DNA of 64,000 nucleotides from Mariannaea sp. PMI_226 (GCA_024336345.1 JANFOG010000006.1:2232001-2296000); one strand, 5' to 3'; shown: positions 1 to 12,951, numbered from the stretch's first letter. A program made the numbers and translations. Notes: generated by a model from the letters alone, not told the origin.

Positions 1-1011
1 GAAACTCCGGATCCCCATGAAGTTGCGAGTGAATGGCCACTAGGGCATCAAAAATAGCGATGGACCCGAGAATTCCACCGGGGAGGACGGAGAGAAGCCG
101 TTTGAATGTTGACGCGACATCATGGACGGAGACCTGGATATGTCCTGGCAGGTTGGCACACCGAACTGTTCCAGATATACCGTTGCCGCCTTTGTCTGTG
201 TGGCAATAATAGTCAAATAAAGATGATACTGTCCTTGCCGATCCAGGAATGCGAAAAATACCACGAGTAGCTGAATGTTGAGCAAGATAATGAGCAGTTG
301 CGCGGATACACGTTGGGAGGATCAGAGCAGATGGAGCGTGTTCAGGGGGGAGATATAGCACACTCTTCCCACTCAACCGCACCATGGACGTCATGTCAAG
401 AGACTTGATGGGCTCGCGACGTTGATGGACAAGCTGGTGTGCAAGATCGGACACGCTTCGCTTGTGACGAACTTGATGCGAGGGCGATGTTGACAAGGTT
501 ATGGAGTGCTGACCGGAGGCGGATCGTAGTATCCGATAGAGCCATCCTCGTTTTTGAGGGCTAGCAGAACCAGCTCCCTGAAGAGTCCAATATTAGAGGG
601 GCCGTGGCGCCTTGATGATGGATGAGAAACACTCACAGATTTCTTGAGGCTAAAGTTATCGACCACCAATATTCTGACGCCGTGCTTCCAACATTATCAG
701 TCAACAGGGCCTTGGCACGTTTACTATCTCTAACCTCGCACCTTTTTGGCTAATCGATTGTACTCCTGAACAAATGCAGTTCGGCTCTCTACCTCATCGT
801 TATCGTTCAAAAGTCCCCGCTCAGCGCTGCTGGCTGTCCATGTTCGCGTACTGCGATGGTGCGCTCGACTCGAAGTATTCTGAAGTGTCGAACTATGAGG
901 GAATGAGAAGGATCCTGTGCTGGCAGATGGCAACATTCGATACGAGGGAGCTGCGGTAGGGTTAGAAGGACATCGTAGGCTATCGTACTGCGCCTGTGAC
1001 ATAGGCTCCAT
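1..1011 (-). CDS. RhoGAP-domain protein, 5' part (runs off the left edge)
   Basis: Exons on the minus strand are 1011-742, 684-637 and 577 to the window edge. They give 298 residues with no stop, and both introns are GT-AG (donors GTGCGA and GTGAGT). The start at 1011 begins MEPMSQAQYD. Residues 1-150 are Ser/Pro-rich and probably disordered. A RhoGAP domain begins near residue 170: GIFRIPGS at 208-215 region matches the family's GIFRxSG, with the arginine that acts as the GTPase-activating finger. It is followed by HDVASTFKRLLSVLPGG, the family's Asp-xxx-xxx-Lys helix. Such proteins switch off Rho/Cdc42 GTPases in polarity and wall signalling. If the second intron is ignored the frame ends at a TAA near 484, so that intron decides the model. 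The C-terminal half is outside the window, so the exact family member is not known. Confidence 0.75.
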
Positions 1012-2834
1012 TGATATCGCTCAAGGTAGGCCACAAGACCCTCCCTGATTGGGATGTGAAAATGGGCGAGGAAGATAAAAGGTGTAAGTCTGTACGGACT
1101 GAATACTTTTGTGTTGAAGACGGGATAAGATTAGCAGGCGAATACGGAAAGAAGATAAAATGAAGATTCAAGCTCAAAGTTCAAGTGTCAGAACAGCGCG
1201 GTGGTGATTGAGATATGGCAAATGCATCGCGACTGACCCAGGATGAGCTTGGTTGTGGTGGACGAGGAGGATGTAAGAAGATAAGGCTGCGAAGAACATT
1301 CATATGGAGTACTACTTCCAAGTAGAGCCTTGTTGCTCCTCTTTGATGTAGGTGTAGATATTGGGAATGTCCGGCGAGTCTGTAGTGGCAATTGTGGAAG
1401 AGAAGGAGAGAGATAGCTCAATACTGAATGACAGAGACAACGGCCAACGCAACACAGACACTTGTATTCCCTGGTAGAAGGCGCAATGGACGGAAAAGAA
1501 GAGCGGTGGTTTGGCGGCCCGAGTCGCTGTCGTCGATGAAAAAAAAAATTGAATGCCAGATAAAGCAAAGCAGAGCCGAGTAGAGCAGGACAATGCAGAG
1601 CAAAGTAAAGCAAGGTAAGGTAGATGTGGACACGCTTGACGATTGTGAGGCGAGAGGGGGGAAAGTGGCAGGAGGACGTAGCAGCAGAAGCAAACAGCCA
1701 GCAGCTGTCGTCACAATGCGGTCAGCCAGCCATGACCCAAGAGGTTCAAAGCAGCACCGACAGCACCAGCACCAGCACCAGCAAGACGCTCCCGTGATAA
1801 CAACTGACCAATCGACCGTGTGGCTACCCGTGGGCCTTGACGCGCAGTGCAGCAGATGTAATGTACTGGACATATGTACCATAGTGTGTGCGTTACATGA
1901 TCCAGAAAGGCGAAGGTAGCACTTCGTACCAATGATGGGAAGCGAAAAGCATCGGAAACGATTGTCTATGGATGAAATCGTGTGCACCATGAGCATGGGA
2001 CCATGGGTGCGTCGATATCTGCGTCGGTATCCGCATCAGTGTCTGCATCAGTGTCTGCATCAGTATCTGCATCAGTGTTTGCGTCTCTGTCCTACTGTAC
2101 GTCTGTGTAACGACTTGACTGGGTTGGTGTATACGATGACGAAATTGAAAATGGGCGCTGATCATGACGAATGATGCACGTCAAATGCTGTTGCTTACCA
2201 TCATGCGACAAGGGGAGATTCACGAAACCTCGTCAACGAGTCCATGGATCAACCCAGATCTTATAATCTACCCACCATCCTGTCCCACCACTCCTCTTCA
2301 TCACCTCTGCTCTCCTCTCTCCGTCCTCTCTCTTTTGGCTGAGGCTAGCCGTAATATCACGCATAGTCCATATTGCACAACTGGACTACAAGCCAAACAG
2401 ATCAGCATAACCGTGTCTGCCTGGAAGGCGAGGCGAGAGTGGCAATTCGGCAACACAAACATCCACCCCAATGCTAACAATAGACAATGAACCCGTATTG
2501 AGTGGCATGCTTCTGCAAGCAATTATTCTTGTGACATCGAGACTTGCCACGGATCGTCCTTCGACAGTCTATCATGAAAGAATAAACTACAGTATGCAAC
2601 TCCCTGTGATATTCCATCCATTTGAGCCTAAGATTCCCATTCTACCTACACTGCATCTGCCATCTCAACCTGATACGCCGTTTACATGCTTCCTTACTGT
2701 CGTCCCTACCCTTTCATCTGCCTCCTTGACTAGGAAATGTCCCATTTCACCAGCCCAAGGTCGGGTTTTCATATCATTACAAGAGTAGGCATCGTTCATT
2801 TCATCGTTTTGGTCCCTGAAGATCATCAAGCCCG
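1012..2834. other. Intergenic: RhoGAP promoter and SNF4 3' flank
   Basis: No gene is supported here. The stretch holds the upstream region of the RhoGAP gene, a short CACCAG run near 1760-1780, a 12-bp minisatellite at about 2011-2090, and the region past the SNF4 stop. The open frames on both strands have no recognisable domain. Confidence 0.6.
2011..2090. repeat. 12-bp minisatellite
   Basis: About six imperfect copies of TCTGCATCAGTG stand in tandem. The copies differ mainly by C/T changes (TCTGCGTCGGTA, TCCGCATCAGTG, TCTGCATCAGTA). Because the unit is a multiple of three, both strands stay open across it, which explains the small open frames here. I see no gene using it. Confidence 0.7.
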
Positions 2835-5196
2835 TCACATCCAGTTCGTCGTATCCTCCACGCCGGACAGCAAAACGTATTTCAGGATATCCGACAGCGA
2901 GATGATACCCTTGAGCCGGTTCTCATCGTCAACCACGATTAGTCGATGCACTCTGCTCTTCCGGATCGTATCAAAAATGGAGTCCAGGCGGTCGTCAACG
3001 TTACAGGTGTAAATGCCCGGACTTTCGTCAGAACGTTTACAAAGGGCCTCACCCACGGATCCATCGAGGTCGTCGTACGCTCCGCCCTTAATACATGGAA
3101 TGACATCGACTGCCTCGAAGACGTTGAGCACCTTGTCTTCCCTATCGAGAATGGGGACGCAGCTAATGTTCTTTGCGACCATCATATGAACGACGTCGAG
3201 AACCGAGCTATTCATCCGCGCCGTTGCCAAGTTGCTGAAGGTGCCAAGACCAATGTCGCGCACCGTTTTCTTAAGCAAGATTGTGTTGTTTTCATTGTTT
3301 ACGGCAATGAACTTGAGGATACGATACTGAGTGATGACAGAAACGACCATCTCCTTGCTGGTCTCGCTATCGAAATCGACAAGAGGGATACGGCGAGCTC
3401 GGGTCTTTAGCATACGACGGCATGCTTCATACAGAGGTTTGGAAGGGTGAACCGAGACGGTTTCTATAGGGATAGCTCCGATGGCCTTTTCGATATCTAC
3501 AGGCACAGGGTTAGAATGGGAACCAGTGGTGAATTCAAGAAAGATATGGGCCAGGCAAACCTCGGAGACTGCTAAGGCGGAATTGATCAAGTTTGCTCAT
3601 CTCATCGGGAAACTGGCAGTAGTATTGGATGACATTGATAAAGTCGGTGCTGGTGAGGATACCAGCGAATCGGCCGGATTCGGAATCCCACAGGGGTGCT
3701 GAGACGATTGCTGCAGGGAGGAATCAGCGTCAGTAAGAAAGTTGGGCGCGTGAGCGATCGGAAGGAGGGGCGGGAGAGAGGACGCACAATTCTGTGTCAA
3801 GATATTGATGCTCTTCTTGATGAGCAGGTCGGTATCGAGGACGATCAGACGGAAGGAGAGGGGTAGAACATCGTAGCTGGTGCGAACTTTGAGGAAATCT
3901 CGGATCGCGTTCTAGAGCATGACAAAGACCGTTAGCTGTCGTGGGATTTGAAATATTTGAAATAGATAGTGTCAGTGAGTCAGGATGTCCAATCCCAGTG
4001 CCATGTCTTGAAGGTGTAGAGGACGTTGGGCATTTGGTGCTGTGCTCGCTGCCCCGCGCCGTAAATGGGCTCACAACCATGAGCAAGCACGAGGCAGCGG
4101 TCGCATCACGGGCGGACGGGCGGGAACTGGCTGTGGGTTTTTGCAGCCTAATGGCGGGGGGGAAACAGCAAGGCTGAATGGATAAAGGCGAGTATGAGAA
4201 TACACAAAACAATATCTCATATGGCACAAAGCAGAGAGATGCGGAACGTACCAGACCCTGCAGCTGGTCTTTGTCGAGAGGACTCAAAGGCTTGGGCTCG
4301 GTGTGCGCCATTGCGCTCCGGTTGGAAATCCTGGGGCGAGGACGGAGGTAGGATGACGGAGCGACAAACTGAGGGACATGGCCATGTCCCGCCGCGCTTG
4401 TAGGGATTTCGGTAGCGGCAGCGGCAGCGGCAGCAATAGAAGGAGTAGCAGTAGCAGCGGCGCAAGTAGCTGTGGAGGATGTGTTGGCTGTGGAGGCGGA
4501 AACAGAGACACCAAAGGTTGACGAAGACGCGGTGGATGCCCGCACCCGGCGTGGACCTGGAGTCGGCCCAGAGGTCGAGGACGTCGGCGGAGGGTGCGGC
4601 GGTAGCGGGCCAGAGGAGGAGGATGCTGGTGGCGCCCCTACGCCTAACAGACTTCCGTATGCGCCACTGGTGGCTGCAGCGTTCCCTCTGGTGCTTGCGT
4701 CGTTTGCTATGTTGGCGCGGCTCTCAGGTATTGCTGTCCCGTCATTTACAGATCCAAATGAGGATCCAAAGTAATCGGTTGCCCGTAGCCAGTTGTCTAC
4801 CGGCCCTGGTACTGGCACCGGAATTGGAAGAGTACTACCCAGTGCCCCCGGATCAAGGCCCGTCCTTCCAGCATCGGTTTGGCTTCGCCCCCGAACTACT
4901 CGAGGTTTCGTCTGCTGTGAAGGTGCCGTTTGTTCATTGTGATCCTGAAGAAGATGATGTTGGTGGTGCTGGTGATGGTTTTGTTGTTGTTGTTCTGGAA
5001 GTGCTTCTAGCTTCTGCTGGTAGTCCAAATTCATGAATCGGTCCCCTACCCCTCCCCCTCCCTCTCCTGCCCACCTATTGTCGGGTTGCTTGTCGGCGGC
5101 GCCTTCGTGCTCGCGGGCCGTAGTGATAGTGGTGGCGTGGCCAATTTGGCGCTCCAGAGAGCCACTACGGTGCCCCTGCTCCGGGTTATCTTCCAT
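2835..5196 (-). CDS. SNF4: SNF4: gamma subunit of the SNF1/AMPK kinase
   Basis: Exons are 5196-4252, 3911-3788, 3710-3561 and 3496-2835, giving 626 residues; all junctions are GT-AG and in phase. The last about 310 residues carry four CBS repeats. These are seen as the segments around [65 protein letters not shown] and [17 protein letters not shown], ending [12 protein letters not shown]. The gamma subunit binds adenine nucleotides and holds the kinase in its active state under low glucose or energy stress. Residues 1-310 are an unusual low-complexity extension rich in Gln/His, Ala, Ser and Pro; the conserved family core starts near [12 protein letters not shown]. The first intron (4251-3912, 340 bp) is long for this window. 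Identity is secure; only the start within the long N-terminus could differ. Confidence 0.93.
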
Positions 5197-8100
5197 TCCA
5201 CAAACTCCTCACTTGTTCAACGGGATAGTAAACTCCTTCGGGTCGTCCGGTCGAAAATGTCTAATAAATTCCTCGGCGTGCACGTTCAAACTCTGCCACA
5301 GAGAGATATTCGACCGGGGGAGAGAGATCAGCGCGCCAACGATAGTGCAGGTTGCAACTCTGGCAAACTGCCTCAGAAGGCCCAGATGGTGAGGGGGGCA
5401 GCTACAGCGCGGGAAGTGCTCAACGGAAAGGAGCGTCACTGCCAGGGCGGAGGCAGGCGAGCCGGGGGATGTAAATCCAGAAAATCAAGAAATACAAGAC
5501 GTTCAATTTCTCCTCTTTGTGACAAAGAAGGAAAAATAAAGATGGATCAAACTGTCATTGTTGAGACAACTTTCGTTGTGACGAATGGCCCCAAAACGAA
5601 ACGGCCAGCCTGCCCCCCTCGTCCAAGACCGGTCCCATCAGCGTCACTGATATGATAACATTCTGAAATGTGATAAGGCCAGGCCAGGCCCATCCCAACC
5701 TAACACACAGACGGGCATACTACCAACAGGTTCTGGTTGACCTGAGCGACTACATCCTTGCAGTAGAATTGCGTCATGGGTAATTTGCTGAGTCTTGGTG
5801 ATCGACTTAGCGGCCCTTCAGTACTAGTACGCATCGCTCGTACTCCGTATTATAAGTGTTCGTACTGTAAAGTACCGCGTTGACTGGCCTGACATGGTGC
5901 TGAAGAATGACCTCCCAGATATAATTATTACTTCAGCTTTTACGGATAAGAGATGGGCTCTGAAGTACGAAGGTGGGCACTTACTGAACAGCCCAGATAC
6001 TTGAGGAGGGTTCGCTAGTTTCGTCTTTTAGCGATACGACGCCAGAGAATCCGTAATATTTCCTTGCGCAGACCACCAAATCTGTCCGCCCCGAATCATC
6101 CTGGAGGACCACCACAACGTACTGTGCCGACTGTGCCAGCCACCAGCTAACAGTATCTTTGGAAACTAAAATAGGCACAATAATACCTACCAAGATCTGC
6201 AGGCAAAAAGAAAAGCACTTTCATAGTTAATCATCTCCTCTCGGAGCTATGTTGCGTTACTCTGGGAATCCATCACAGATAATGGACTGACTCCAAGAAC
6301 TGCCTCCCCAAGTGGCCTGTAAGGGTCTAAATAGCCTCACAAATGTACAGTAAGAGTCAACAGTGCCTTGCGAGCCATGAACCTTGACTGCCACGTTTTT
6401 AGGGCGCATCGTGGGCGCCGATTGCTGACCATGCTGTATCAGTCCGGGCTACTGATGCAAAAAGCCCGATTGATTTGGTTTCTTACCAGAACTCTGACCA
6501 TGTTTCGTCTTAGGCTCGATATGCTTATCTTTACGGGACTGGACAGCTAGGCAGAGAACTTCAATGGGTTACATGGAAAACGGGTGCCTACCTGAGATAC
6601 ACATCTGCCATACATTATTCCTACGCCCAGCTATCAGCACCAACTGGTGGCAAAGGGCTCCAGTCAGCAACCCAGTCAGCAACCCAGTCATAGCGAACCC
6701 AAAGGACCTACACAGCCATTCTTACCAACACCCACCTCAGAAGCTGCCCCAAAGGCGAGGGAAGAGGATGCTGAGGTCGTAATCGCTGACGCGCACTTGC
6801 ATCCTTCCCAAATTATCAGTGGCGATAATAGCGATGGATACGGAATATTGCACTGAAATAATGCACCGTGAATAGCAGCAATTATCGACACAATGGAAAC
6901 AAAAGGTGCGGCAGCGGAGGTGGGTAACAAGTAATGGTAAAAGGGAAAGGAGAAGAGATAAATATGGATTCCCTCCTCTTCAGATCCGAGCATAGTTAAG
7001 TGCTCGCCGGTAGAGAAGCAAACCCATTCATGGGCTGACGGCGACTCTCCAACTTGAGCAAAAGACTACGAAAAAGGAACTACTAAAAGAATATGAGCCC
7101 ATCAGCCCTGCAAATTCGTCCAACTGTCGTCGCAGGCCTCATGTCGCACGCAGTAACAAGCGGTGACGCACTAGTGGATTCGCTCGAATGCAAGCCGTTC
7201 ATTTGGGCATAAGGACGTTTCTTTTGGTCATACATGATGAGATATGAGATCTGGGCGAGTGTACATTGGTATCTAGCAAGTATCAAGTCGAAGAGTTTTC
7301 ATGATAAAATACGGCAGAGGGGGAACAGCAGTGTCGGGCAAAATCCGGAGTACCTACCCAGCTAATGAATGCACGAAATACCTTCGCCAAGGGACCTACC
7401 TATCGAGCCAAACTCTTCGTACGCAGCCGCGGGCAAATGTAGATTTGTAAGTTTCACAGTTCCTCGCGAGGGATAGAAGACGTTTGAAGATTGATTCTGC
7501 CTGAAATAAGCTAATATAGAGACTCCAAAGGGCACATGTGTCAACGTTCTCTCGCAACTCCTGTGGTGTTGACCTGTCTCGTGAGCCGTTTCGCATGTGG
7601 CCTACGATTGTCAAGTTGGCAGGCTCGGAGGTTTCTACATACGGCTACTTTTCGTTTGCGGAGCGGGAAGCACGGATAAGCTGGGAGAGAGAAAGAATTA
7701 CAAAAAGGGTCTATGACGAACGTTTCGATGATTGTTAGTGAATGGGAGCCCTTTGTTCCTCGTTCTCTTCACTCCGCATCGGTTGTTGCGCGTGTGGGGA
7801 GGAACTACTGAGTGGATTCCCTTAGGCGTCTCATATCTTCACTAGCCATGTGCCACTCTGAAATGGAATGTGCAAGAGAATGAAGCTTTTTTTAAAGCCA
7901 CGGTCTGTATATCTGGGGGAGGGGGGAATTCGAGGGAGACATAAAGGCACTACAGTGTGCGAGGTAGCTCGTTACAGTTGGATGCATGCTTACACATCCG
8001 AGCTCCCTTGACAGGTTGACCCACTCAGTAGGTGAGAAGCAAACGAAACAGAATGCTGGGCAGGTAGGTAAGTAAATACTTACTAATACTCACGACCAAG

Positions 8101-9458
8101 CGCTTTCAAGGTCCTCTTAAACATGGTCACCAGCAAAAGTGAATAATGATCTGTATGGCACACAGAAACGAGGCTAAAACTGATGACATATCAGAGATCC
8201 TGGATTTTATATCCACAAACTATTCGAAATGATTCACATACAACGGCATTGTAGGTGTTGGAAAAAGGAAAATCTCTCCTTACTAGAGTAGACTTTGGTC
8301 ACAATTTTATTGGGCAGTTATTACTTCATCAGTATCAAGAGCTATCAAGTCGGATATGAGATATAATCAGGTCCTAGGGTGTCCCATGTCATGTCTGAGG
8401 TTGGTAGTATTACTGGTTAGGTGGCTAAGGTACTGTATAATGAGCGTAGGTAGCTCGTGATGCGAGATAGGTACAGAAAGGCGCATTATACTGTAGGTAC
8501 CTGAAGCAGGTCAGTAGATGCCATGGCAAACTGGCGTGTTGAGAGGTGAATAGTGCAGTGGAGACCTATAGGTGCTATGAAGGAGCTCCAACTTAACGTG
8601 AGATCATAAGTAGTGGAGCTATGTAGATACTTAGTCATCACTCCCAAGCACTGAGCAACAGGGCATGTTTTGTAGTACCAGCATGTACACAAGAGCTCTA
8701 AGAAGGTAGAATTTTCCCAAGATACCTCCCTCCCTTCCCTTCCCGCCCCATCTCGCGGCGGGCGCTAAAGCTACGGCGGCGGTACCTGACCTGTTAGAAG
8801 TCCTCAGGTCCTCAGGCGGCTTCCTTGGACAGGCAGGCGCCTGTTGCTGCGTTGCTCTGCTACCTTCGCAGGTACTCCGTACACGTCTTTGCTTTGTTTG
8901 GGGCTGCTGCTGCTGCTCTCACATTTCTCGGGTCGTCGTCTCCATCTAATCTTCCCTCGTTCCCCAGCCCAGACTCAAACCCTCATCGCTCCATCCCTCT
9001 CCTTCTCATCTTCCATCACGTCGCCCTTCATCCCCCCCGCCGGCCTCTCATTCCCTCATTATCCCATTCCCTGATCCGCCTCCCTTTCCAATACCGCGCA
9101 CTCTCTTTCTTTCACTCCTGCCGGCCTATCGCCTCTCCTCCTTCTACCTGCTTGGGTCTGTCTCTTTTTTTTGTGGCTGCTACAACCTGACATTTCAGCC
9201 TTGATAATCTCTAATTTGAGATACACTCCGGCCACCCGCCGCTGTGACGTTATTCCACCTCTTTCATCTACAGCACCAGCGACAACAATAACAACAATAA
9301 GAAGCCCTGGACTGCGACCATTCAATCTGCACCACGCGCTCGAATCAACATTTGCGGTCGACGCCGACACCGACACCGATACCCGCCGCTGACAACAACT
9401 ACGACAAACGAATCATCTTCTTGGTGGCTAAAGTAGCTCCAAGCCCTTCATCTCGGCC
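5197..9458. other. Gene-poor interval between SNF4 and VAC8
   Basis: This 4.2 kb has no identifiable gene. The two ends are the SNF4 upstream region (5197 to about 5700) and the C/T-rich VAC8 leader (about 8700-9458). In between, the minus strand has several good splice signals (see the separate entry at 5991-6204), but no chain of exons with a known domain could be built. A 12-bp direct repeat (CAGTCAGCAACC) sits at 6661-6686. Confidence 0.5.
5991..6204 (-). CDS. Possible internal exon of an unresolved minus-strand gene
   Basis: On the minus strand the acceptor TTTTTGCCTGCAG is followed by an open segment (ILVGIIVPILVSKDTVSWW and onward to SSSIWAV) that ends at a perfect GTAAGT donor near 5990. 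Other strong minus-strand donors lie upstream at about 6480, 6590, 6720, 7350 and 7390. The protein segment looks plausible (hydrophobic start, then QYVVVVLQDDSG), but I do not recognise a family and cannot join it to other exons with confidence. It may be a real but unannotated gene or a decayed one. Confidence 0.25.
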
Positions 9459-11582
9459 ATGGGTCTTGCTTGCTCAACATGCTGTGGAGGTTGGTGATGC
9501 CCTTGCTATCAAATTTAGTCTTCACCGCCATCACGATCGAGTCGATGAACTAACACCCATTCAGGACGGTCTCGTGATGGTCTTTATGAACCCGTCCTTG
9601 CCGATAGTGAGCGGGAGGCCGTTGCGGACCTGCTTCAGTACCTTGAAAACGTTCGTTCCCCCTCATCATATCAACGTAAACTCAGCATGTTAGTTCTAGT
9701 CTGACAGGACAGCAGCGTGGCGAAACCGACTTCTTTTCCGGCGAACCTCTTCGAGCCCTTAGCACCTTGGTCTTCTCAGAAAACATCGACCTCCAACGTA
9801 GCGCTAGCTTGACTTTTGCCGAGATCACTGAAAGAGGTGCGTGGATGACACTAACGACTGAGCCTGTAACTCGGTAATAGGCGTATGGCCACGGGATTGC
9901 GATATCATGTCGTCCATCCCCCTCGCTTCTCGTCCAACACCGAATACTGATCCCATCGTATCCAGATGTCCGCGAAGTCGATCGAGATACCCTTGAGCCA
10001 ATCCTCTTTCTCCTTCAAAGTCCCGATATTGAGGTTCAAAGAGCAGCCAGTGCCGCCTTGGGTAATCTAGCCGTTGATAGTAAGTCATTTTTAGAGTGCT
10101 TGTTTTGCAGGCCAACAACATAACTAATTCATCACTTCCAGCTGAGAACAAGGTCTTGATCGTGCAGCTTGGAGGCCTAACTCCATTGATCCGCCAGATG
10201 ATGTCGCCCAACGTCGAGGTTCAGTGCAATGCCGTAGGATGCATCACCAACTTGGCCACTCATGAGGAGAACAAGGCCAAGATTGCTCGTTCGGGTGCTC
10301 TCGGACCACTGACACGATTGGCCAAATCTCGCGACATGCGAGTGCAGAGGAACGCAACAGGCGCTCTACTCAACATGACACACTCTGGTATTCAACGATG
10401 GCAAGCATAACCAATTTGAGAGTTTTACTAATATTGGCATAGATGAGAACCGACAACAACTCGTCAATGCTGGTGCTATCCCAGTCCTCGTACAACTTCT
10501 TTCCTCCGCCGATGTCGATGTTCAATACTACTGTACCACTGCCCTTAGTAACATTGCTGTTGACGCCAGCAACCGACGGAAGCTGGCTCAAACCGAACCC
10601 AAGCTTGTTCAGTCTTTGGTCAACTTGATGGACTCGACGTCTCCAAAGGTCCAATGTCAGGCTGCTCTTGCGCTTCGAAACTTGGCTTCCGACGAAAAAT
10701 ACCAACTCGATATTGTGAGGGCCAATGGTCTTCATCCGCTCCTTCGCTTGCTTCAGTCCTCTTACTTGCCTCTTATTCTTTCTGCCGTCGCCTGCATTCG
10801 AAATATTTCCATCCACCCGATGAATGAATCCCCGATTATCGAGACCAACTTCCTTAAGCCTCTTGTGGACCTCCTCGGCTCGACTGATAATGAAGAAATC
10901 CAATGCCACGCCATTTCTACCCTGCGAAACCTGGCAGCTAGCTCCGATCGCAACAAGGCCCTCGTTTTGGATGCTGGTGCCGTTCAGAAATGTAAACAAC
11001 TCGTGCTGGATGTGCCAGTTACTGTTCAATCTGAGATGACGGCTGCTATTGCTGTACTTGCACTGAGCGACGATCTCAAGTCGCATCTTCTTAACTTGGG
11101 TGTCTGCAGTGTTTTGATTCCTCTAACACACTCACCTAGCATCGAAGTCCAAGGCAATAGTGCTGCTGCTCTGGGCAACCTGTCTTCAAAGGGTAGGTCG
11201 CTTTCTACCCATATCACGTTCGTAAGAAAATGGCTAACCAGCAATAATAGTTGGAGATTACTCAATCTTCATCCAGAACTGGACCGAGCCCAGTGGCGGA
11301 ATTCACGGGTATTTGTGCCGTTTCCTCCAATCCGGAGATGCCACTTTCCAGCACATTGCTGTCTGGACCCTTTTGCAGCTGTTCGAGTCCGAAGATAAGA
11401 CCTTGATTGGACTCATTGGCAAGGCAGAGGATATCATTGAGCACATTCGAACTATCGCAAACCGCCAGATCGAACCCGAGAACGAATTCGATGACGAAGA
11501 TGAGGGCGAAGTTGTAAACCTAGCTCAACGCTGCCTTGAGCTCTTGGGACAGAGCATGTCCAAGGCACACATCGAGGGCTAG
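9459..11582 (+). CDS. VAC8: VAC8: armadillo-repeat vacuolar membrane protein
   Basis: Seven exons: 9459-9489, 9565-9650, 9716-9836, 9966-10079, 10142-10387, 10443-11192 and 11251-11582, giving 559 residues. The start MGLACSTCC carries Gly2 for N-myristoylation and Cys5, Cys8 and Cys9 for palmitoylation, which anchor Vac8 to the vacuole. Armadillo repeats follow from about residue 40 to 510, seen as recurring units such as [56 protein letters not shown] and [14 protein letters not shown]. Vac8 works in vacuole inheritance, homotypic fusion, nucleus-vacuole junctions and autophagy by binding partner proteins on this scaffold. The acidic tail ([11 protein letters not shown]) is typical of filamentous fungi. 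The third exon might start 3 nt earlier at 9713, adding one Gln. Length and order match the family, so identity is secure. Confidence 0.95.
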
Positions 11583-12248
11583 GCATCGGGTCGCTTGCCA
11601 GCATCCGAATCGTACCAAACATAGGGACGATTTGTCATTTTCTCTATAAAAGCGAAGCGTTTTGGGGAAGGTTATTGTATGGAACGGCTGGATGGAATGG
11701 AGTTTCTGGTGTTTTGAACTTTTTCCCGCCCACCTTGAGACTGTTGCACTGTTCCTTCCTCGAAGGAATTTCCTTTTTCTTTTTTTTATTGGGAGGGGAG
11801 GGGAGAGGTTTGCTTTACTGTTGTATTAGGCCTTTTTACGTGCTCCTCTACTTTCTTATACCGACTACGACTGTGATGGATGTGGTGGAACTCTCAGCTT
11901 TCTAGTGAGACGGCGGGTTGATGGTCATGGGGTCTGGACAGGGTTGATGGTATTTTATTTTCTTTGTTTTCTTTGTAATGAAGCATATGCGGCGGACATG
12001 TAGCCGCAGAGGTTATTATATCATTGGCAGGCTGAGGAGAAGGAGGCGGCCTCTTTTTTTTCTTCCTTTTCTTTTTCCTTTTTTTTCTGAGTGGGAGAAG
12101 ACGAAGGGGAGCAGATGTAATTAGACGGTGGATGCTGAGTTTCTATACCCTTGCAAGAGATGCTGTATTGTACCTAGCTTACATGAATTCATTAACTACA
12201 TGATATAATGTACACGGTGCTGCCTTGATTTTGCCATGTTACGGCAAG
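11583..12248. other. Convergent 3' flanks of VAC8 and IMP1
   Basis: The two genes end toward each other. The stretch is T-rich (T runs at 11775-11790 and 12052-12090), as expected for 3' untranslated regions. No gene is seen. Confidence 0.6.
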
Positions 12249-12951
12249 CTAACTACCGAAGTTATCGTTTATTGTTTCCAGCCCATTGGTCATCCACTTT
12301 CTCTCGTTCCATGGCAAGACCTTAGCTATTGTAGTCCCAGTGATTAAAGCTAATGGCAGTGGACCGAAATGTCTTGAATCTCGAGAGGCGGGAAGATTAT
12401 CACCCGAGATCCAACAATGACCTTCAGGAACCTTTGGTGTTAAAGACTCGTTAGTCAAGTGAGTTGAGCAAGCAAGCAAGGTTCGAGGTCTAACCATCCA
12501 TGGTCCCTAGCTGGAGGGAGTAATGGAGAGGGAGAGGAAGATGAAGAAGAGAGGAAGAAAAAGGGAGGAAAGACAATAAATAATCCGCAAGGGGATGCAA
12601 ATGGGAGGTTATGGGCCATACCTGGATCATTAAATCCTCGCCCGGCTCGCCTGGAGTTCCAACGGAGACATAGTCCCCGGGCATGCCAATGACACGCTTC
12701 ACTCCCCACTGGTTATGAAAAACGGGAATGCGATATACCACGAGGTCTCCTACACCCACGCCACGACCGTAGCGGCGCGTATGGTCGCAAAGGATCCAAT
12801 CACCATCCACGGTGAAGGTCGGAAGCATGGAAGGGCCTTGGGCTGGGCTAATGGTGAAGCCGTGACTGAGACCGAGGTGGACGAGGCATGTTGCCTTGAG
12901 GAAGGAGATGGATGTGCGCAGAGGATAGCGGCTGAAGTGGTAAAAGGGCAT
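12249..12951 (-). CDS. IMP1: IMP1: mitochondrial inner membrane peptidase subunit
   Basis: Exons are 12951-12622 and 12431-12249, giving 170 residues, a normal length for Imp1. This is a signal-peptidase-type serine/lysine protease of the inner membrane that cuts sorting signals from proteins released to the intermembrane space. The catalytic serine is Ser41 in GPSMLPT and the general-base lysine is Lys85 in VKRVIGMPGD. The later box VPEGHCWISGDNLPASRDSR is the conserved C-terminal signature with Asn-Leu-Pro-x-Ser, which fits Imp1 better than Imp2. A hydrophobic segment before the serine is the membrane anchor. The intron (12621-12432, 190 bp) has a GTATGG donor and an AAG acceptor. The gene is head-to-head with the mitochondrial IF3 gene. 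Confidence 0.92.
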
